The notes under the pieces: model-generated
What the model was told of the DNA's origin: nothing
The model's input: the letters and a program-made list of their open reading frames with translations, nothing else
Databases searched by the model: none
Shown here: positions 6,362 to 13,419 of the stretch, piece by piece
Layout: the number at the start of each line of letters is the position of its first letter
How positions within the stretch are numbered: the stretch's first letter is position 1
Translations under genes and position numbers: made by a program
Assembly: GCA_007128675.1 (NCBI GenBank)
Contig: SKWY01000317.1
Coordinates: forward strand, 1-13,501
DNA from: Deltaproteobacteria bacterium
GTDB taxonomy: Bacteria > Myxococcota > Myxococcia > SLRQ01
Length of the DNA: 13,501 nucleotides
Direction of reading: 5' to 3'

Positions 6362-7390
6362 CTACATGTTGGTACCGAAGGTCACGCTCAACGCCCAGTT
6401 TCCGCCCTGTTCGAAGGCGAACCCGTAAGGCTCGTCGACCGGTATGGTCAAACGAAGACCCAGGAAGCCTTGTCCAACCTGCGTCCTGAAGCCCGGCTCC
6501 AGGCCGAAGGCGAAGCTTGGATCGTCCAGATCCACGTCTGGTAGCCAGTGGCCAAGCAGTCGAAGTCCGATCATCGACGTCTCGGTGACTTGATAGCCGA
6601 TCTCACCAGCGAGCTGTCCGAAGTACGTCGTATCCTGAGTGCCTGTTCCAGTCCAAACGAGCGCACCGACCGCTGCATCAGCGCCCAGCACCACTCTCTG
6701 AGTCAGTCCCTCGATTCTGGCGGGAATGACCAGACCTAGCCTGTCGGGCTCCCAAAGATATCTGTCGAACCCGACACGGTTGCCGATTGCGTTCTGATAG
6801 CCGAAGGCCCGCGACAGACCCCTGTCACCATCTGTGGTGGCCAGTGGAATTGCGACGCCTGCGCCAATCCGATAGTTCACCTGCTCCATTGCCTGAACGA
6901 AATGAACTGATAGGAAGGGGTTTCCGATACCCACGGCGTTTTGCAGCTGATCCGCGGGATCATCGATGGGGTTGACCATCAATAGGCCCAGATCGGCTCC
7001 GACCTCCAGCCCGGCCCCTTCGATGCCCAGGTCACCGACGGGCAGTCGGGCCTGGAAGACCGGGGTCAACAAGAAGAACGTAAGGTCGTCATCGGTCTGG
7101 CTCACATGCATGCCGAGATCGATGGCAAGCCTTCCCATCTCACCACCCATTAGGGGGTTTATCGATGTTGGGCGAGCAAGCTCCTCCGGGGGCACTGGCA
7201 CCACTGGAGGAATCAGCTCGGGCTCTTCTTCGTCTTCATCTACCTCCACTTCGATGCGATCCTCCTCATAGGCTTCTGGCTCCCATGGGTCCATTTGCTG
7301 CTCTTGTGCATTCGCAGCAAACGAGCCGCCAAGTGCAACGGCTAGGATCGCGGTCAACGATGTCAACACACGATATAGATTATTAAACAT
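6362..7390 (-). CDS. Secreted protein with acidic/proline linker and predicted outer-membrane beta-barrel-like domain
   Basis: A 342-residue protein. Residues 1-28 form a signal peptide (LTSLTAILAVALGGSFAANA, cleavage after ANA). A strongly acidic stretch follows (about 40-58), then a Pro/Val segment (60-70). Residues 80-342 alternate polar and apolar residues with frequent Gly and aromatics (GRLAIDLGMHV, YRIGAGVAIPLA, SMIGLRLLGHWLPD, NWALSVTFGTNM), as in transporter-like or porin-like barrels. The last residue is Met rather than the usual Phe/Trp, but a Phe lies five residues earlier. No specific family is recognised. The start ATG 7390 is preferred over an upstream in-frame codon because GAGAGG precedes it and the signal peptide begins directly. 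It implies a Gram-negative envelope. Confidence 0.8.
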   Translation of the reverse strand: MFNNLYRVLTSLTAILAVALGGSFAANAQEQQMDPWEPEAYEEDRIEVEVDEDEEEPELIPPVVPVPPEELARPTSINPLMGGEMGRLAIDLGMHVSQTDDDLTFFLLTPVFQARLPVGDLGIEGAGLEVGADLGLLMVNPIDDPADQLQNAVGIGNPFLSVHFVQAMEQVNYRIGAGVAIPLATTDGDRGLSRAFGYQNAIGNRVGFDRYLWEPDRLGLVIPARIEGLTQRVVLGADAAVGALVWTGTGTQDTTYFGQLAGEIGYQVTETSMIGLRLLGHWLPDVDLDDPSFAFGLEPGFRTQVGQGFLGLRLTIPVDEPYGFAFEQGGNWALSVTFGTNM

Positions 7391-7428
7391 GACACACCTC
7401 TCGCGACTGGTATGCCCTCCCAAGAGTT

Positions 7429-7457
7429 CACGTAGGCATGAAAGGAAGTTGAGTCAA
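7429..7457 (-). promoter_or_regulatory. Candidate sigma-70-like promoter for the barrel gene
   Basis: On the minus strand TTGACT (7452-7457) is followed by a 17-bp spacer and TACGTG (7429-7434). The -35 is good and the -10 is weak. Transcription would start about 35-40 nt before the ATG at 7390. Confidence 0.25.
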
Positions 7458-7563
7458 TAATAGGTCGAGTGCTGCACGTCTCGAAGCGAAGCAATGGGGA
7501 ATTGCAAAGACATGTCTCGTTGCAGGAACTCCCGAGGCAGAGGAGAAATGGCAGTCATTGAGC

Positions 7564-7569
7564 TATGAT
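7564..7569 (+). promoter_or_regulatory. Candidate -10 element of the small membrane protein gene
   Basis: TATGAT occurs 70 bases before the ATG at 7639, in the same GCTATGATG context as the candidate at 2206-2214. No convincing -35 is seen at the proper spacing, so this is weak support. Confidence 0.25.
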
Positions 7570-7638
7570 GGTTGAAGCATGCTGCATCCAAGGTCGACAT
7601 GCGCTCAGAAGGTGGATAAAGGCACCAAGGGGGTGAGA

Positions 7639-7986
7639 ATGGAAAGCCTTCGACAGAATAGGCGTTTCGTATCGGCCTCGATCACCATGGGGCTTCTTAC
7701 GGCGTCGCTGTTCTTCATCCCCATTGTAAATGGAGTGGTTGGCGGCGCCGTAGGGGGATATAAGGTGGCAAGCCCGCTACAGGCCGTCTATGTTGTGTTA
7801 GTAGTGATCCCGCCACTAGCAATTGTTTTATACCTAATCTACTCGACGGCTGGAGCACCCGTGTTCGGTGTTCCGTATCATCCTTCGGTAATCACCTTAA
7901 TCTCGACCGGCTGCGTGGGCCTGCTCTTAGGGGCTGTGCTTGGAGGCATCGCGGGGGCGGCCAGAGGGTCTAGAGTTCTTCCTTGA
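7639..7986 (+). CDS. Small three-helix membrane protein, function unknown
   Basis: A 115-residue protein with a basic N-terminus (MESLRQNRRF) and three hydrophobic segments at about 12-32, 46-69 and 84-107. The loops are Gly-rich (NGVVGGAVGGYK at 31-42; GLLLGAVLGGIAGAARG at 94-110), giving GxxxG/GGxxGG-type packing motifs. By Gly-rich helix style it resembles small DUF-type membrane proteins of the DUF5518 kind, but I cannot assign a family. The start ATG 7639 is chosen because GGGGGTGAGA lies just upstream, while an earlier in-frame ATG at 7579 has no such site and would add a non-hydrophobic extension. It is divergent from the barrel gene and apparently monocistronic. Confidence 0.7.
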   Translation: MESLRQNRRFVSASITMGLLTASLFFIPIVNGVVGGAVGGYKVASPLQAVYVVLVVIPPLAIVLYLIYSTAGAPVFGVPYHPSVITLISTGCVGLLLGAVLGGIAGAARGSRVLP

Positions 7987-8079
7987 GAGGCCGATCTACG
8001 GGCCGCGAAGGTGATGGGTGGCCAATTGGCATGAGGATTTGCGACTGCCGTGCTTTGCCATGAAGGAAGGCATCGGGAA

Positions 8080-8123
8080 GGTAGACGAGGGCTACCGTCG
8101 AGGGTAGTCTTACCACCGGCGGT
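8080..8123 (+). promoter_or_regulatory. Alternating complementary arms in the leader before folB
   Basis: GGTAG (8080-8084), CTACC (8092-8096) and GGTAG (8103-8107) lie in series, so the middle arm can pair with either flank. A further CACC/GGTG hairpin lies around 8113-8124. Such mutually exclusive stems are seen in attenuators and riboswitches. The arms are only five bases, so chance is quite possible. A perfect 10-bp palindrome, GCCAATTGGC, sits at 8021-8030. Confidence 0.2.
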
Positions 8124-8186
8124 GAACCTATTTGCTTCAACTGCGGTCCGGGGCCAACCAACAATCCAGCTTCAATCATTTTCTCA

Positions 8187-8927
8187 ATGCATCTGGACAA
8201 GATCAGAATAAGCGGGCTCGAGGTCGACTGTGTGGTGGGGGTATATCGACACGAACGGGATGCGCCCCAGAGGCTTCGAGTCGATGTCTGCTTGGAGCTG
8301 GACACCGAGGCCGCCGGTGAGACCGGCCGAATCAGTCGGACCTTGGACTACCAGCAGGTAACGGCCGAGATCGTCTTCCTTCTGCAAAGCTGTCGTTTCA
8401 CGCTTATCGAGACCGCTGCTCACGCTTTGGCTCGACATCTTCTCGCAAAGCCACTGGCTGACGAGGTTCGGCCCCCGGTGATTTCGGTGGAGCTATGTCT
8501 CGCGAAGCCAAGGGCGTTGGATGGAGTAGCGGTTCCCTCTCTTCGAGTGCGCCGGGATGCATCATGGGCGCGGCTCGTGAGAGAGGAGCGGCCCTTTGGC
8601 TCACTCGATGTCATTCATGATTCGCCCGAGGTTCTGGTGCAAAGGCTCAACTTCGCGCCGGGAGCGACCGCAAGGCTAAGCTCGCCCTCTACCACGGATG
8701 ACGCCGTGATGATTATTGGTAAGGGACTTCTTTGCGAGCAAAGAAGCTCGAGTACCGGTTCCATTTACAGATGGCCGTCTGGTTCTTGGCACTCTTACAA
8801 AAACCCCACGGAAGTAACCCAGTCCGCCCTGCTCGTTCGTGCCACTGCAGCTTTCGGTACCGCAGCCGAAGATGGCGAAGACAACGCGGCAGAGGTTAGG
8901 CAGTTGCGGGTGAAGGCGTCGACCTGA
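8187..8927 (+). CDS. folB: Dihydroneopterin aldolase (FolB) fused to a degenerate C-terminal cupin domain
   Basis: Residues 1-123 are a complete FolB domain, which cleaves 7,8-dihydroneopterin to 6-hydroxymethyl-dihydropterin and glycolaldehyde in folate synthesis. Key residues line up with the S. aureus enzyme: E23 (before Q28), Y55 in LDYQQV, E75 in FTLIETAAHALA, and catalytic K107 in LCLAKPRA. Residues about 135-225 look like a cupin: FGSLDVIHDSPEVLVQRLNF, APGATARLSS, DDAVMIIGKGLL, GSIYRWPSGSWHSYKNPT. The first cupin metal motif has lost its histidines, and only H202 remains in the second, so metal catalysis is unlikely. Typical FolB is about 120 residues, half this length. Start ATG 8187 fits the first FolB strand, although its ribosome binding site is weak. 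No other folate gene lies in the window. Confidence 0.88.
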   Translation: MHLDKIRISGLEVDCVVGVYRHERDAPQRLRVDVCLELDTEAAGETGRISRTLDYQQVTAEIVFLLQSCRFTLIETAAHALARHLLAKPLADEVRPPVISVELCLAKPRALDGVAVPSLRVRRDASWARLVREERPFGSLDVIHDSPEVLVQRLNFAPGATARLSSPSTTDDAVMIIGKGLLCEQRSSSTGSIYRWPSGSWHSYKNPTEVTQSALLVRATAAFGTAAEDGEDNAAEVRQLRVKAST

Positions 8928-9042
8928 GCTTCCAGACGGGGGTTCTACAGATGGGCCAACGACCGCCTGGATGAGGCTTTCGGACCACCTATCGTTGGAT
9001 CGAGGCGCATGATGGGAGGGGCGCGCCGCGCGGAGGTCCATC

Positions 9043-9678
9043 ATGAGGCGTACCTTCCCATTGCTTCTAGCCCCTGTCCTGTTCTTTTCCCTGGCCGTCG
9101 GCTCGGTCATTCTAGAGGCACCATCGGAGCGCCTCTCGCTTGATCCCTCGTCTCTTGAAGCCTCTTGCGAGGCACAAACTCTCGTTCAGTCAGCGGGGTT
9201 CATGTCTGCCCGTGAGGAGGAGGAGGATGAGAGAAAGGAGGCGCCCGCGGTTTCGTCGGTGAAGAAGGCGACGATTGAAGCGGCAATCTGGGGACACCTC
9301 GCAGAAGAGATGTGGTGGCATTACGGAGTGTTTCGTACAAGCCACCTGCCCGGGCGAAAGCTAATACCGGTCTGGATAGAGCCACCCGTAATGGTGGATG
9401 CCGATCGTTACGAGGTCATGGTGGAGATGATGGCGGTGGCTTCGGTTCCATCCGACTTCTCCTCGATAGGTGAAGCCAGCCAGCCACCGAGGCTAGTGTC
9501 TCGCTCCCCCGAGCAAGCGGTTCGCCAGCAAGCGAAGACGCGGGGGCCTACCTCGTGGCAGCTGACCTTCGATGTCTGGGAGGTGACGGAAGAGGTCTTC
9601 AAAGTGCTCGATGTGAGAGTAACTGGCAGGCCCGGTGATGCGCGAAAGCCTCTGCGGATCAGCGATTGTAAACGTTAG
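9043..9678 (+). CDS. Secreted protein of unknown function
   Basis: A 211-residue protein with a signal sequence (MRRTFPLLLAPVLFFSLAVGS, about 1-25) and start ATG 9043 after a good GGAGG site. A charged linker follows (REEEEDERKEAP, about 57-68), then a mixed alpha/beta region from about 75 (IEAAIWGHLAEEMWWHYG; PVWIEPPVMVDADRYEVMVEMMAVAS; WQLTFDVWEVTEEVFKVLDVRVTG). Cysteines: C42 in the linker and C209 near the end. I recognise no family. Export to the periplasm or envelope is the only firm inference. The last 20 bases overlap the 3' end of the convergent isoaspartyl peptidase gene. It may be lineage-specific. Confidence 0.72.
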   Translation: MRRTFPLLLAPVLFFSLAVGSVILEAPSERLSLDPSSLEASCEAQTLVQSAGFMSAREEEEDERKEAPAVSSVKKATIEAAIWGHLAEEMWWHYGVFRTSHLPGRKLIPVWIEPPVMVDADRYEVMVEMMAVASVPSDFSSIGEASQPPRLVSRSPEQAVRQQAKTRGPTSWQLTFDVWEVTEEVFKVLDVRVTGRPGDARKPLRISDCKR

Positions 9679-10561
9679 GGATGGCCTCGAAGCCCGAGGA
9701 CTCTTGCCCGTCTGCGTCGACCGCGGCGCGGCTCATTCTCTCGCTGTTGAAGGCAAGGCCGAGCTGGCCCTCTCGATCCACGACGATGATGCCGCCCTCT
9801 CCCCCTATGGCTGCTAGGGCAGCCACCGCCGACTCGGCCGCGAGCTGGGCGCTATCGCCCATCGCGATTCTGTCACAGGCATGCTTTGCCATGACCACCC
9901 GAGCTATCGGCTCGCCATAGCCGGTGGCGGACGCGGCTCCGGTGGAGGCATCGGCGTAGGTGCCGCATCCGACAAGCGGGGTGTCTCCTATTCTGCCCGG
10001 ATACTTGCCGCTTATGCCCCCTGTCGATGTTGCTACCGCGAGCTGCCCGTCTCGATCGATTGCTACCGCGCCTATCGTCCCCGGTCTTCGAGGCCAGCCG
10101 GCTTCACGCTCCTTATGCCATCGCTTGAGGGCCCGTTCCGTGACCAGCTCCGCGGCAGGGCAAGGTTCTAGTCCCTGCTCGCGAGCGAACCTCGCAGCGC
10201 CCTCGCCGGACAGCAGAACGTGTGGGGACTCTTCCATGACCCTTCGCGCTACTCTTATCGGGTTTCTGAACGATCGGAGGGCGGCGACCCCGCCGCAGCG
10301 AAGGCCCGTGCCGGCCATGAGCATGGCGTCCAGCTCGATGTCCCCGTCGATTGTCAAGGCCGAGCCCTTTCCGGCGTTGAAGTTGGGATCGTCTTCAAGA
10401 ACGACGGCGGCGGCTTCGACCGCGTCTAGTGCGGTTCTTCCTTCCTCGAGTAGCTCGTAACCGAGGCGCGCGGCCTTCAGGCAGCCCTTGGCGCAGGCGA
10501 TGGCGTGGTCATCCTTCCAGATCCGTCCAGCTCCCCCATGTACTAGGATTGCGGGCTTCAT
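9659..10561 (-). CDS. iaaA: Isoaspartyl peptidase / plant-type L-asparaginase (Ntn-hydrolase, family T2)
   Basis: A 300-residue precursor of the T2 family. It self-cleaves to alpha and beta subunits and hydrolyses isoaspartyl dipeptides and asparagine. The N-terminus PAILVHGGAG is typical, as is NFNAGKGSALTIDGDIELDAMLM (60-82). The autoproteolysis site is PG-T162 in GTIGAVAIDRDG, making T162 the new N-terminal nucleophile. The partners T180 (ATSTGG), R190 and D193 (PGRIGDTPLVG) and T213-G214 are all present. The length is slightly below that of E. coli IaaA (321). ATG 10561 has GAGGAG seven bases upstream. The gene starts 10 nt after sixA, so the two are probably one transcript. It most likely acts in turnover of damaged proteins; glycosylasparaginase is a less likely reading. 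Confidence 0.93.
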   Translation of the reverse strand: MKPAILVHGGAGRIWKDDHAIACAKGCLKAARLGYELLEEGRTALDAVEAAAVVLEDDPNFNAGKGSALTIDGDIELDAMLMAGTGLRCGGVAALRSFRNPIRVARRVMEESPHVLLSGEGAARFAREQGLEPCPAAELVTERALKRWHKEREAGWPRRPGTIGAVAIDRDGQLAVATSTGGISGKYPGRIGDTPLVGCGTYADASTGAASATGYGEPIARVVMAKHACDRIAMGDSAQLAAESAVAALAAIGGEGGIIVVDREGQLGLAFNSERMSRAAVDADGQESSGFEAIPNVYNR

Positions 10562-10571
10562 TCTGTGCTCC

Positions 10572-11036
10572 TCAAGCCAGATCCCCAGGCTGCCATAATC
10601 CGGAAAGGCGCATTCTTCCAGGCTCTATCTCGCCTTCCAGTGCCGCGACTGTTCCAGGGGAGAAGATCAATGCTGGCGAATCGGCTGGGCGTCCGAGGGT
10701 GAGCCATGCAACCATCTCCGCCACCCAGGGAAGATGACCGACCAGGGCTACGTCTCCTTCGAACCCGCGCACCTCGGAGAGAAAAGCTTCATCCGGAGGT
10801 TGAGCCAGCCCCGAGGTCTCCTGCGGGGGATGGTTTGAAAGGGCCTCGAGAGTCAGAGCTGTCTGCGCGGCTCTTACCAGCGGGCTATGAAGAAGATGAT
10901 CGAATCTGATCCCCAGTCTTGCAAGGCCGAAGGTCGAGGCTTTCAGATCCTGCAGTCCTTGCTCGGTCAGCCTGCGAGCGAAGTCGCCTTGTGCGCTCGA
11001 CGGCTCGGCGGTGCCATGTCGAATGACGTAAAGCAT
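10572..11036 (-). CDS. sixA: SixA-type histidine phosphatase
   Basis: A 154-residue member of branch 1 of the histidine phosphatase superfamily. It has LYVIRHGTAE at the N-terminus (R6, H7 nucleophile), a second arginine in HSPLVRAAQTA (R55), and the second catalytic histidine in ALVGHLPWV (H101). The compact size matches SixA, which dephosphorylates phosphohistidine in signalling or PTS proteins. A phosphoester metabolite substrate cannot be excluded. Start ATG 11036 is chosen because GGAG lies six bases upstream and the protein then begins directly with the first strand; an open extension to 11093 adds a Ser/Asn-rich stretch not expected in the family. The stop is 10 nt from the iaaA start. 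The 270 nt before it, back to msrB, contain no gene I can see. Confidence 0.88.
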   Translation of the reverse strand: MLYVIRHGTAEPSSAQGDFARRLTEQGLQDLKASTFGLARLGIRFDHLLHSPLVRAAQTALTLEALSNHPPQETSGLAQPPDEAFLSEVRGFEGDVALVGHLPWVAEMVAWLTLGRPADSPALIFSPGTVAALEGEIEPGRMRLSGLWQPGDLA

Positions 11037-11306
11037 GGGAAGCTCCGAATCGTTGCTTGGCTGATTCGATCCAGCCGAAATAGGGGAAGCCAAACTCTCT
11101 GGGCCCGTCTCGAGGCGAGCCGAGCACGAGCGTAGTGTTTCGTGCAGAGGGTACGTCGTGATCGGGGCCAGAGAAAACCCCCATGGCTTCTAAACAGGCG
11201 GGCTTGATTAGCGATTGGAGCGATAACCGGGACTGGTTGAATCGCTCTTCTGGAAAGTGAGAGCAGCTTCGTTCGAGCGCTTTTCCGACCAGGGACGCCG
11301 CTGTTG

Positions 11307-11729
11307 CTACTCTTCGGGCTCGAAGCGCAGCGCCGCCGAGTTCACGCAGTGGCGCATTCCGGTAGGCGCCGGGCCATCGTCGAACAGATGCCCCAGATGC
11401 CCGTTGCAGCAAGCGCAGAGTATCTCCATGCGCGTCATTCCGTGGCACGTGTCGATCTCGGTCTTCAAGACGTCCTGGCTCACAGCTTCATAGAAGCTGG
11501 GCCAGCCTGTTCCCGAGTCGAACTTGGCCTCCGACTCGTAGAGTATCTCGCCGCATCCCGCGCAACGGTAGCGCCCCTTCCTCTTTTCGCAGAGGTAGCG
11601 TCCACTGAAAGGTGGCTCGGTGCCTTTCTCGCGCAGTACGCGAAACTCGGCTTCCGAGAGCTGCTCCGTCTGCTCCACTGCCATCCTGCGTGCCAGCTCT
11701 TCCGGTGTTTCCCCCTGATGATTGGTCAT
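11307..11729 (-). CDS. msrB: Peptide methionine-(R)-S-oxide reductase MsrB
   Basis: A 140-residue single-domain MsrB that reduces the R form of methionine sulfoxide in proteins. Visible motifs: FSGRYL, zinc cysteines C56/C59 (CAGCG) and C105/C108 (CACCNGHLGH), the signature FDSGTGWPSFY (70-80), and the catalytic cysteine C128 in RHCVNSAALRF. The more usual RYC is RHC here. Two further cysteines, C95 and C107, are not standard zinc ligands, and C95 could act as resolving cysteine. Start ATG 11729 follows AAGGAG with good spacing; an upstream in-frame codon at 11771 lacks support. There is no signal peptide, so the protein is cytoplasmic. It is downstream of gshA on the same strand (153 nt gap). 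Confidence 0.95.
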   Translation of the reverse strand: MTNHQGETPEELARRMAVEQTEQLSEAEFRVLREKGTEPPFSGRYLCEKRKGRYRCAGCGEILYESEAKFDSGTGWPSFYEAVSQDVLKTEIDTCHGMTRMEILCACCNGHLGHLFDDGPAPTGMRHCVNSAALRFEPEE

Positions 11730-11882
11730 AGCCTTCTCCTTTGGCCAGCCTGCCCGGCGCACGGGCCCCACTAATCCTTAGTAAGCGCCCACGAAGACCG
11801 AGCAACCCAAACGAACTCCAATGTGTCCGGGGTCGAGGGTGGCGGTTCGAGGCCTTCGCGCAAAAGGGAGGGCTATCGGGGG

Positions 11883-13250
11883 CTAGAAGCGGTAGTGCTC
11901 GACGAGCCTGCGGATGTTGCCTCTTGCCTCACCCTCCCACAGCTTTGCGGCTACTTGGCCTGGGCTGCGGCCATCCTCGACGACCTCGTCTATCGGCACG
12001 AGAAACTCCGTTTCGTCCTTCCCATGAGCATTCAGCGCTTGCTGCGCGGCGAGGCCGTCTCTGGCGATGTCGACCAGCTCATGCGCAAGATCCCTCATTG
12101 GGCGGCCCCGAACGCTGGCGCCAAGGCCATGGCGAGCTACGTCGATTAGCGCCTGCTGCCGATCAGGAATCGACCAGTCTTTCGTAAGAGCGCAGGCCGC
12201 CTCGGTCGAGTCGCGATCGTAGAGAAGTCCTTTCCAGAGCGCCGGAAACGCACAGTTCATATCACGATCACAGCAATCGGCGCCGCGCACCTCCAGGTAG
12301 GCCTTCAACCGGACCTCGGGAAAGAGGGTGGTCAGGTGATCCTCCCAGTCGGAGATTCTGGCACGATGACCGTCGTGCCCGTGCTCCAGGAACGTGCGAA
12401 AGGGCATGCCGGTGACCGACTCAACGTAGCGTCCATCGCGCCGAATGAAGAACATTGGCACGTCAAGGGCCCACTCTACATAGCGGCGGTATCCGAAGTC
12501 GTCGTCGAAGACGAAGGTGAGCAGACCACAACGATCGCGATCGACGGAGAGCCATATCCGCTGCCTCTCGCTAACCCAGCCGGTGGTCTTTCCTTCAACG
12601 ATTGCGCTGTTGGCATAGATTGCGCTCACGATGGAGGTCACCGAGGTCGCGGCTCGCATCTTGAGCACCATGTCGGCCTCATTCGACCAGTCGAAGTTTG
12701 CCTGGACCGTGCCTGTACGAAGCATCATGTCCAGCGCTCGCTTGCCTCGGGTGGAGAGATAGCGGCGCATGATGTCGTAGCGCGTCTTGGGTACCCAGGA
12801 GATCTGTTCCTTGCTCGCAAAGGGTGTGTGGCCGACGCCGAGCCAAATGATGCCGAGGTCCTCGCCCAGCTTGCGCGTGATGTCGCGGTGCTCGGTCAGC
12901 TCTCGGCAGGTCTGGTGGTTGTTCTCCAGAACGGCGCCGGAAAGCTCCAGCTGTCCGCCTGGCTCCAGCGAGATGGCGGTGCCGGCCTTTACGAGAGCAA
13001 TTATGTCCTTGCCGTGCTCTTTGACGGGGACGAAGCCGAGCCGATCGATGAGCTGTTTGAGCACAGCCTCGATACTGCGGGTGCCAAAGTAGGGCACCGG
13101 CTCGAGAGTATCCTCGAGTAGACCGATCTTCTCATGCTCCATGCCTACGCGAAACTCGTTTTCGGGCTTCTCGGCGGCCGCGAAGATCCCGAGGAGGTCA
13201 TCGATGCCGGAAATCTCTGGAGTGTCCTCTGGGCGATTATCTAGCGTCAT
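11883..13250 (-). CDS. gshA: Glutamate-cysteine ligase, plant/alpha-proteobacterial type (GCS2 family)
   Basis: A 455-residue, full-length enzyme that makes gamma-glutamylcysteine, the first step of glutathione synthesis. Family marks: GMEHEKIGLL (36-45), ALVKAGTAISLEPGGQLELSG (85-105, glutamate/metal-binding acidic residues), FDWSNEADMVLKMR in the middle, LTTLFPEVRLKAYLEVRGADC for the late substrate-binding strand, and PMRDLAHELVDIARDGL near the end. Start ATG 13250 has GAGG seven bases upstream. The open frame extends to a TTG at 13289, which I judge less likely. No gshB is in the window. It lies upstream of msrB on the same strand, consistent with a thiol/oxidative-damage gene group. Confidence 0.96.
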   Translation of the reverse strand: MTLDNRPEDTPEISGIDDLLGIFAAAEKPENEFRVGMEHEKIGLLEDTLEPVPYFGTRSIEAVLKQLIDRLGFVPVKEHGKDIIALVKAGTAISLEPGGQLELSGAVLENNHQTCRELTEHRDITRKLGEDLGIIWLGVGHTPFASKEQISWVPKTRYDIMRRYLSTRGKRALDMMLRTGTVQANFDWSNEADMVLKMRAATSVTSIVSAIYANSAIVEGKTTGWVSERQRIWLSVDRDRCGLLTFVFDDDFGYRRYVEWALDVPMFFIRRDGRYVESVTGMPFRTFLEHGHDGHRARISDWEDHLTTLFPEVRLKAYLEVRGADCCDRDMNCAFPALWKGLLYDRDSTEAACALTKDWSIPDRQQALIDVARHGLGASVRGRPMRDLAHELVDIARDGLAAQQALNAHGKDETEFLVPIDEVVEDGRSPGQVAAKLWEGEARGNIRRLVEHYRF

Positions 13251-13419
13251 GTGGAGCCCTCGGTTATGCCAACTAGACGCAAGCCGCAAGGGATCTCGTC
13301 GAGAAAGCGCCGCTGCCCCGACGTTGCGCGTCCCATATCCAAGGTGCTATTCGGCTTGTCCCGCCATCTTGAGGCGGTAGAGCTGCACAGGTTCAACGGT
13401 AATGCGTCTTAAAGCGAAG

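Noticed and set aside
11770..11782. Short inverted repeat ACTAA-TCC-TTAGT upstream of msrB as an operator
   Set aside because: Only five-base arms with no second copy near other genes of the group; too weak to call.
12336..13121. A 261-codon open frame on the plus strand
   Set aside because: It lies wholly antisense to gshA, which has clear family motifs; composition follows from the GC-rich third positions of gshA.
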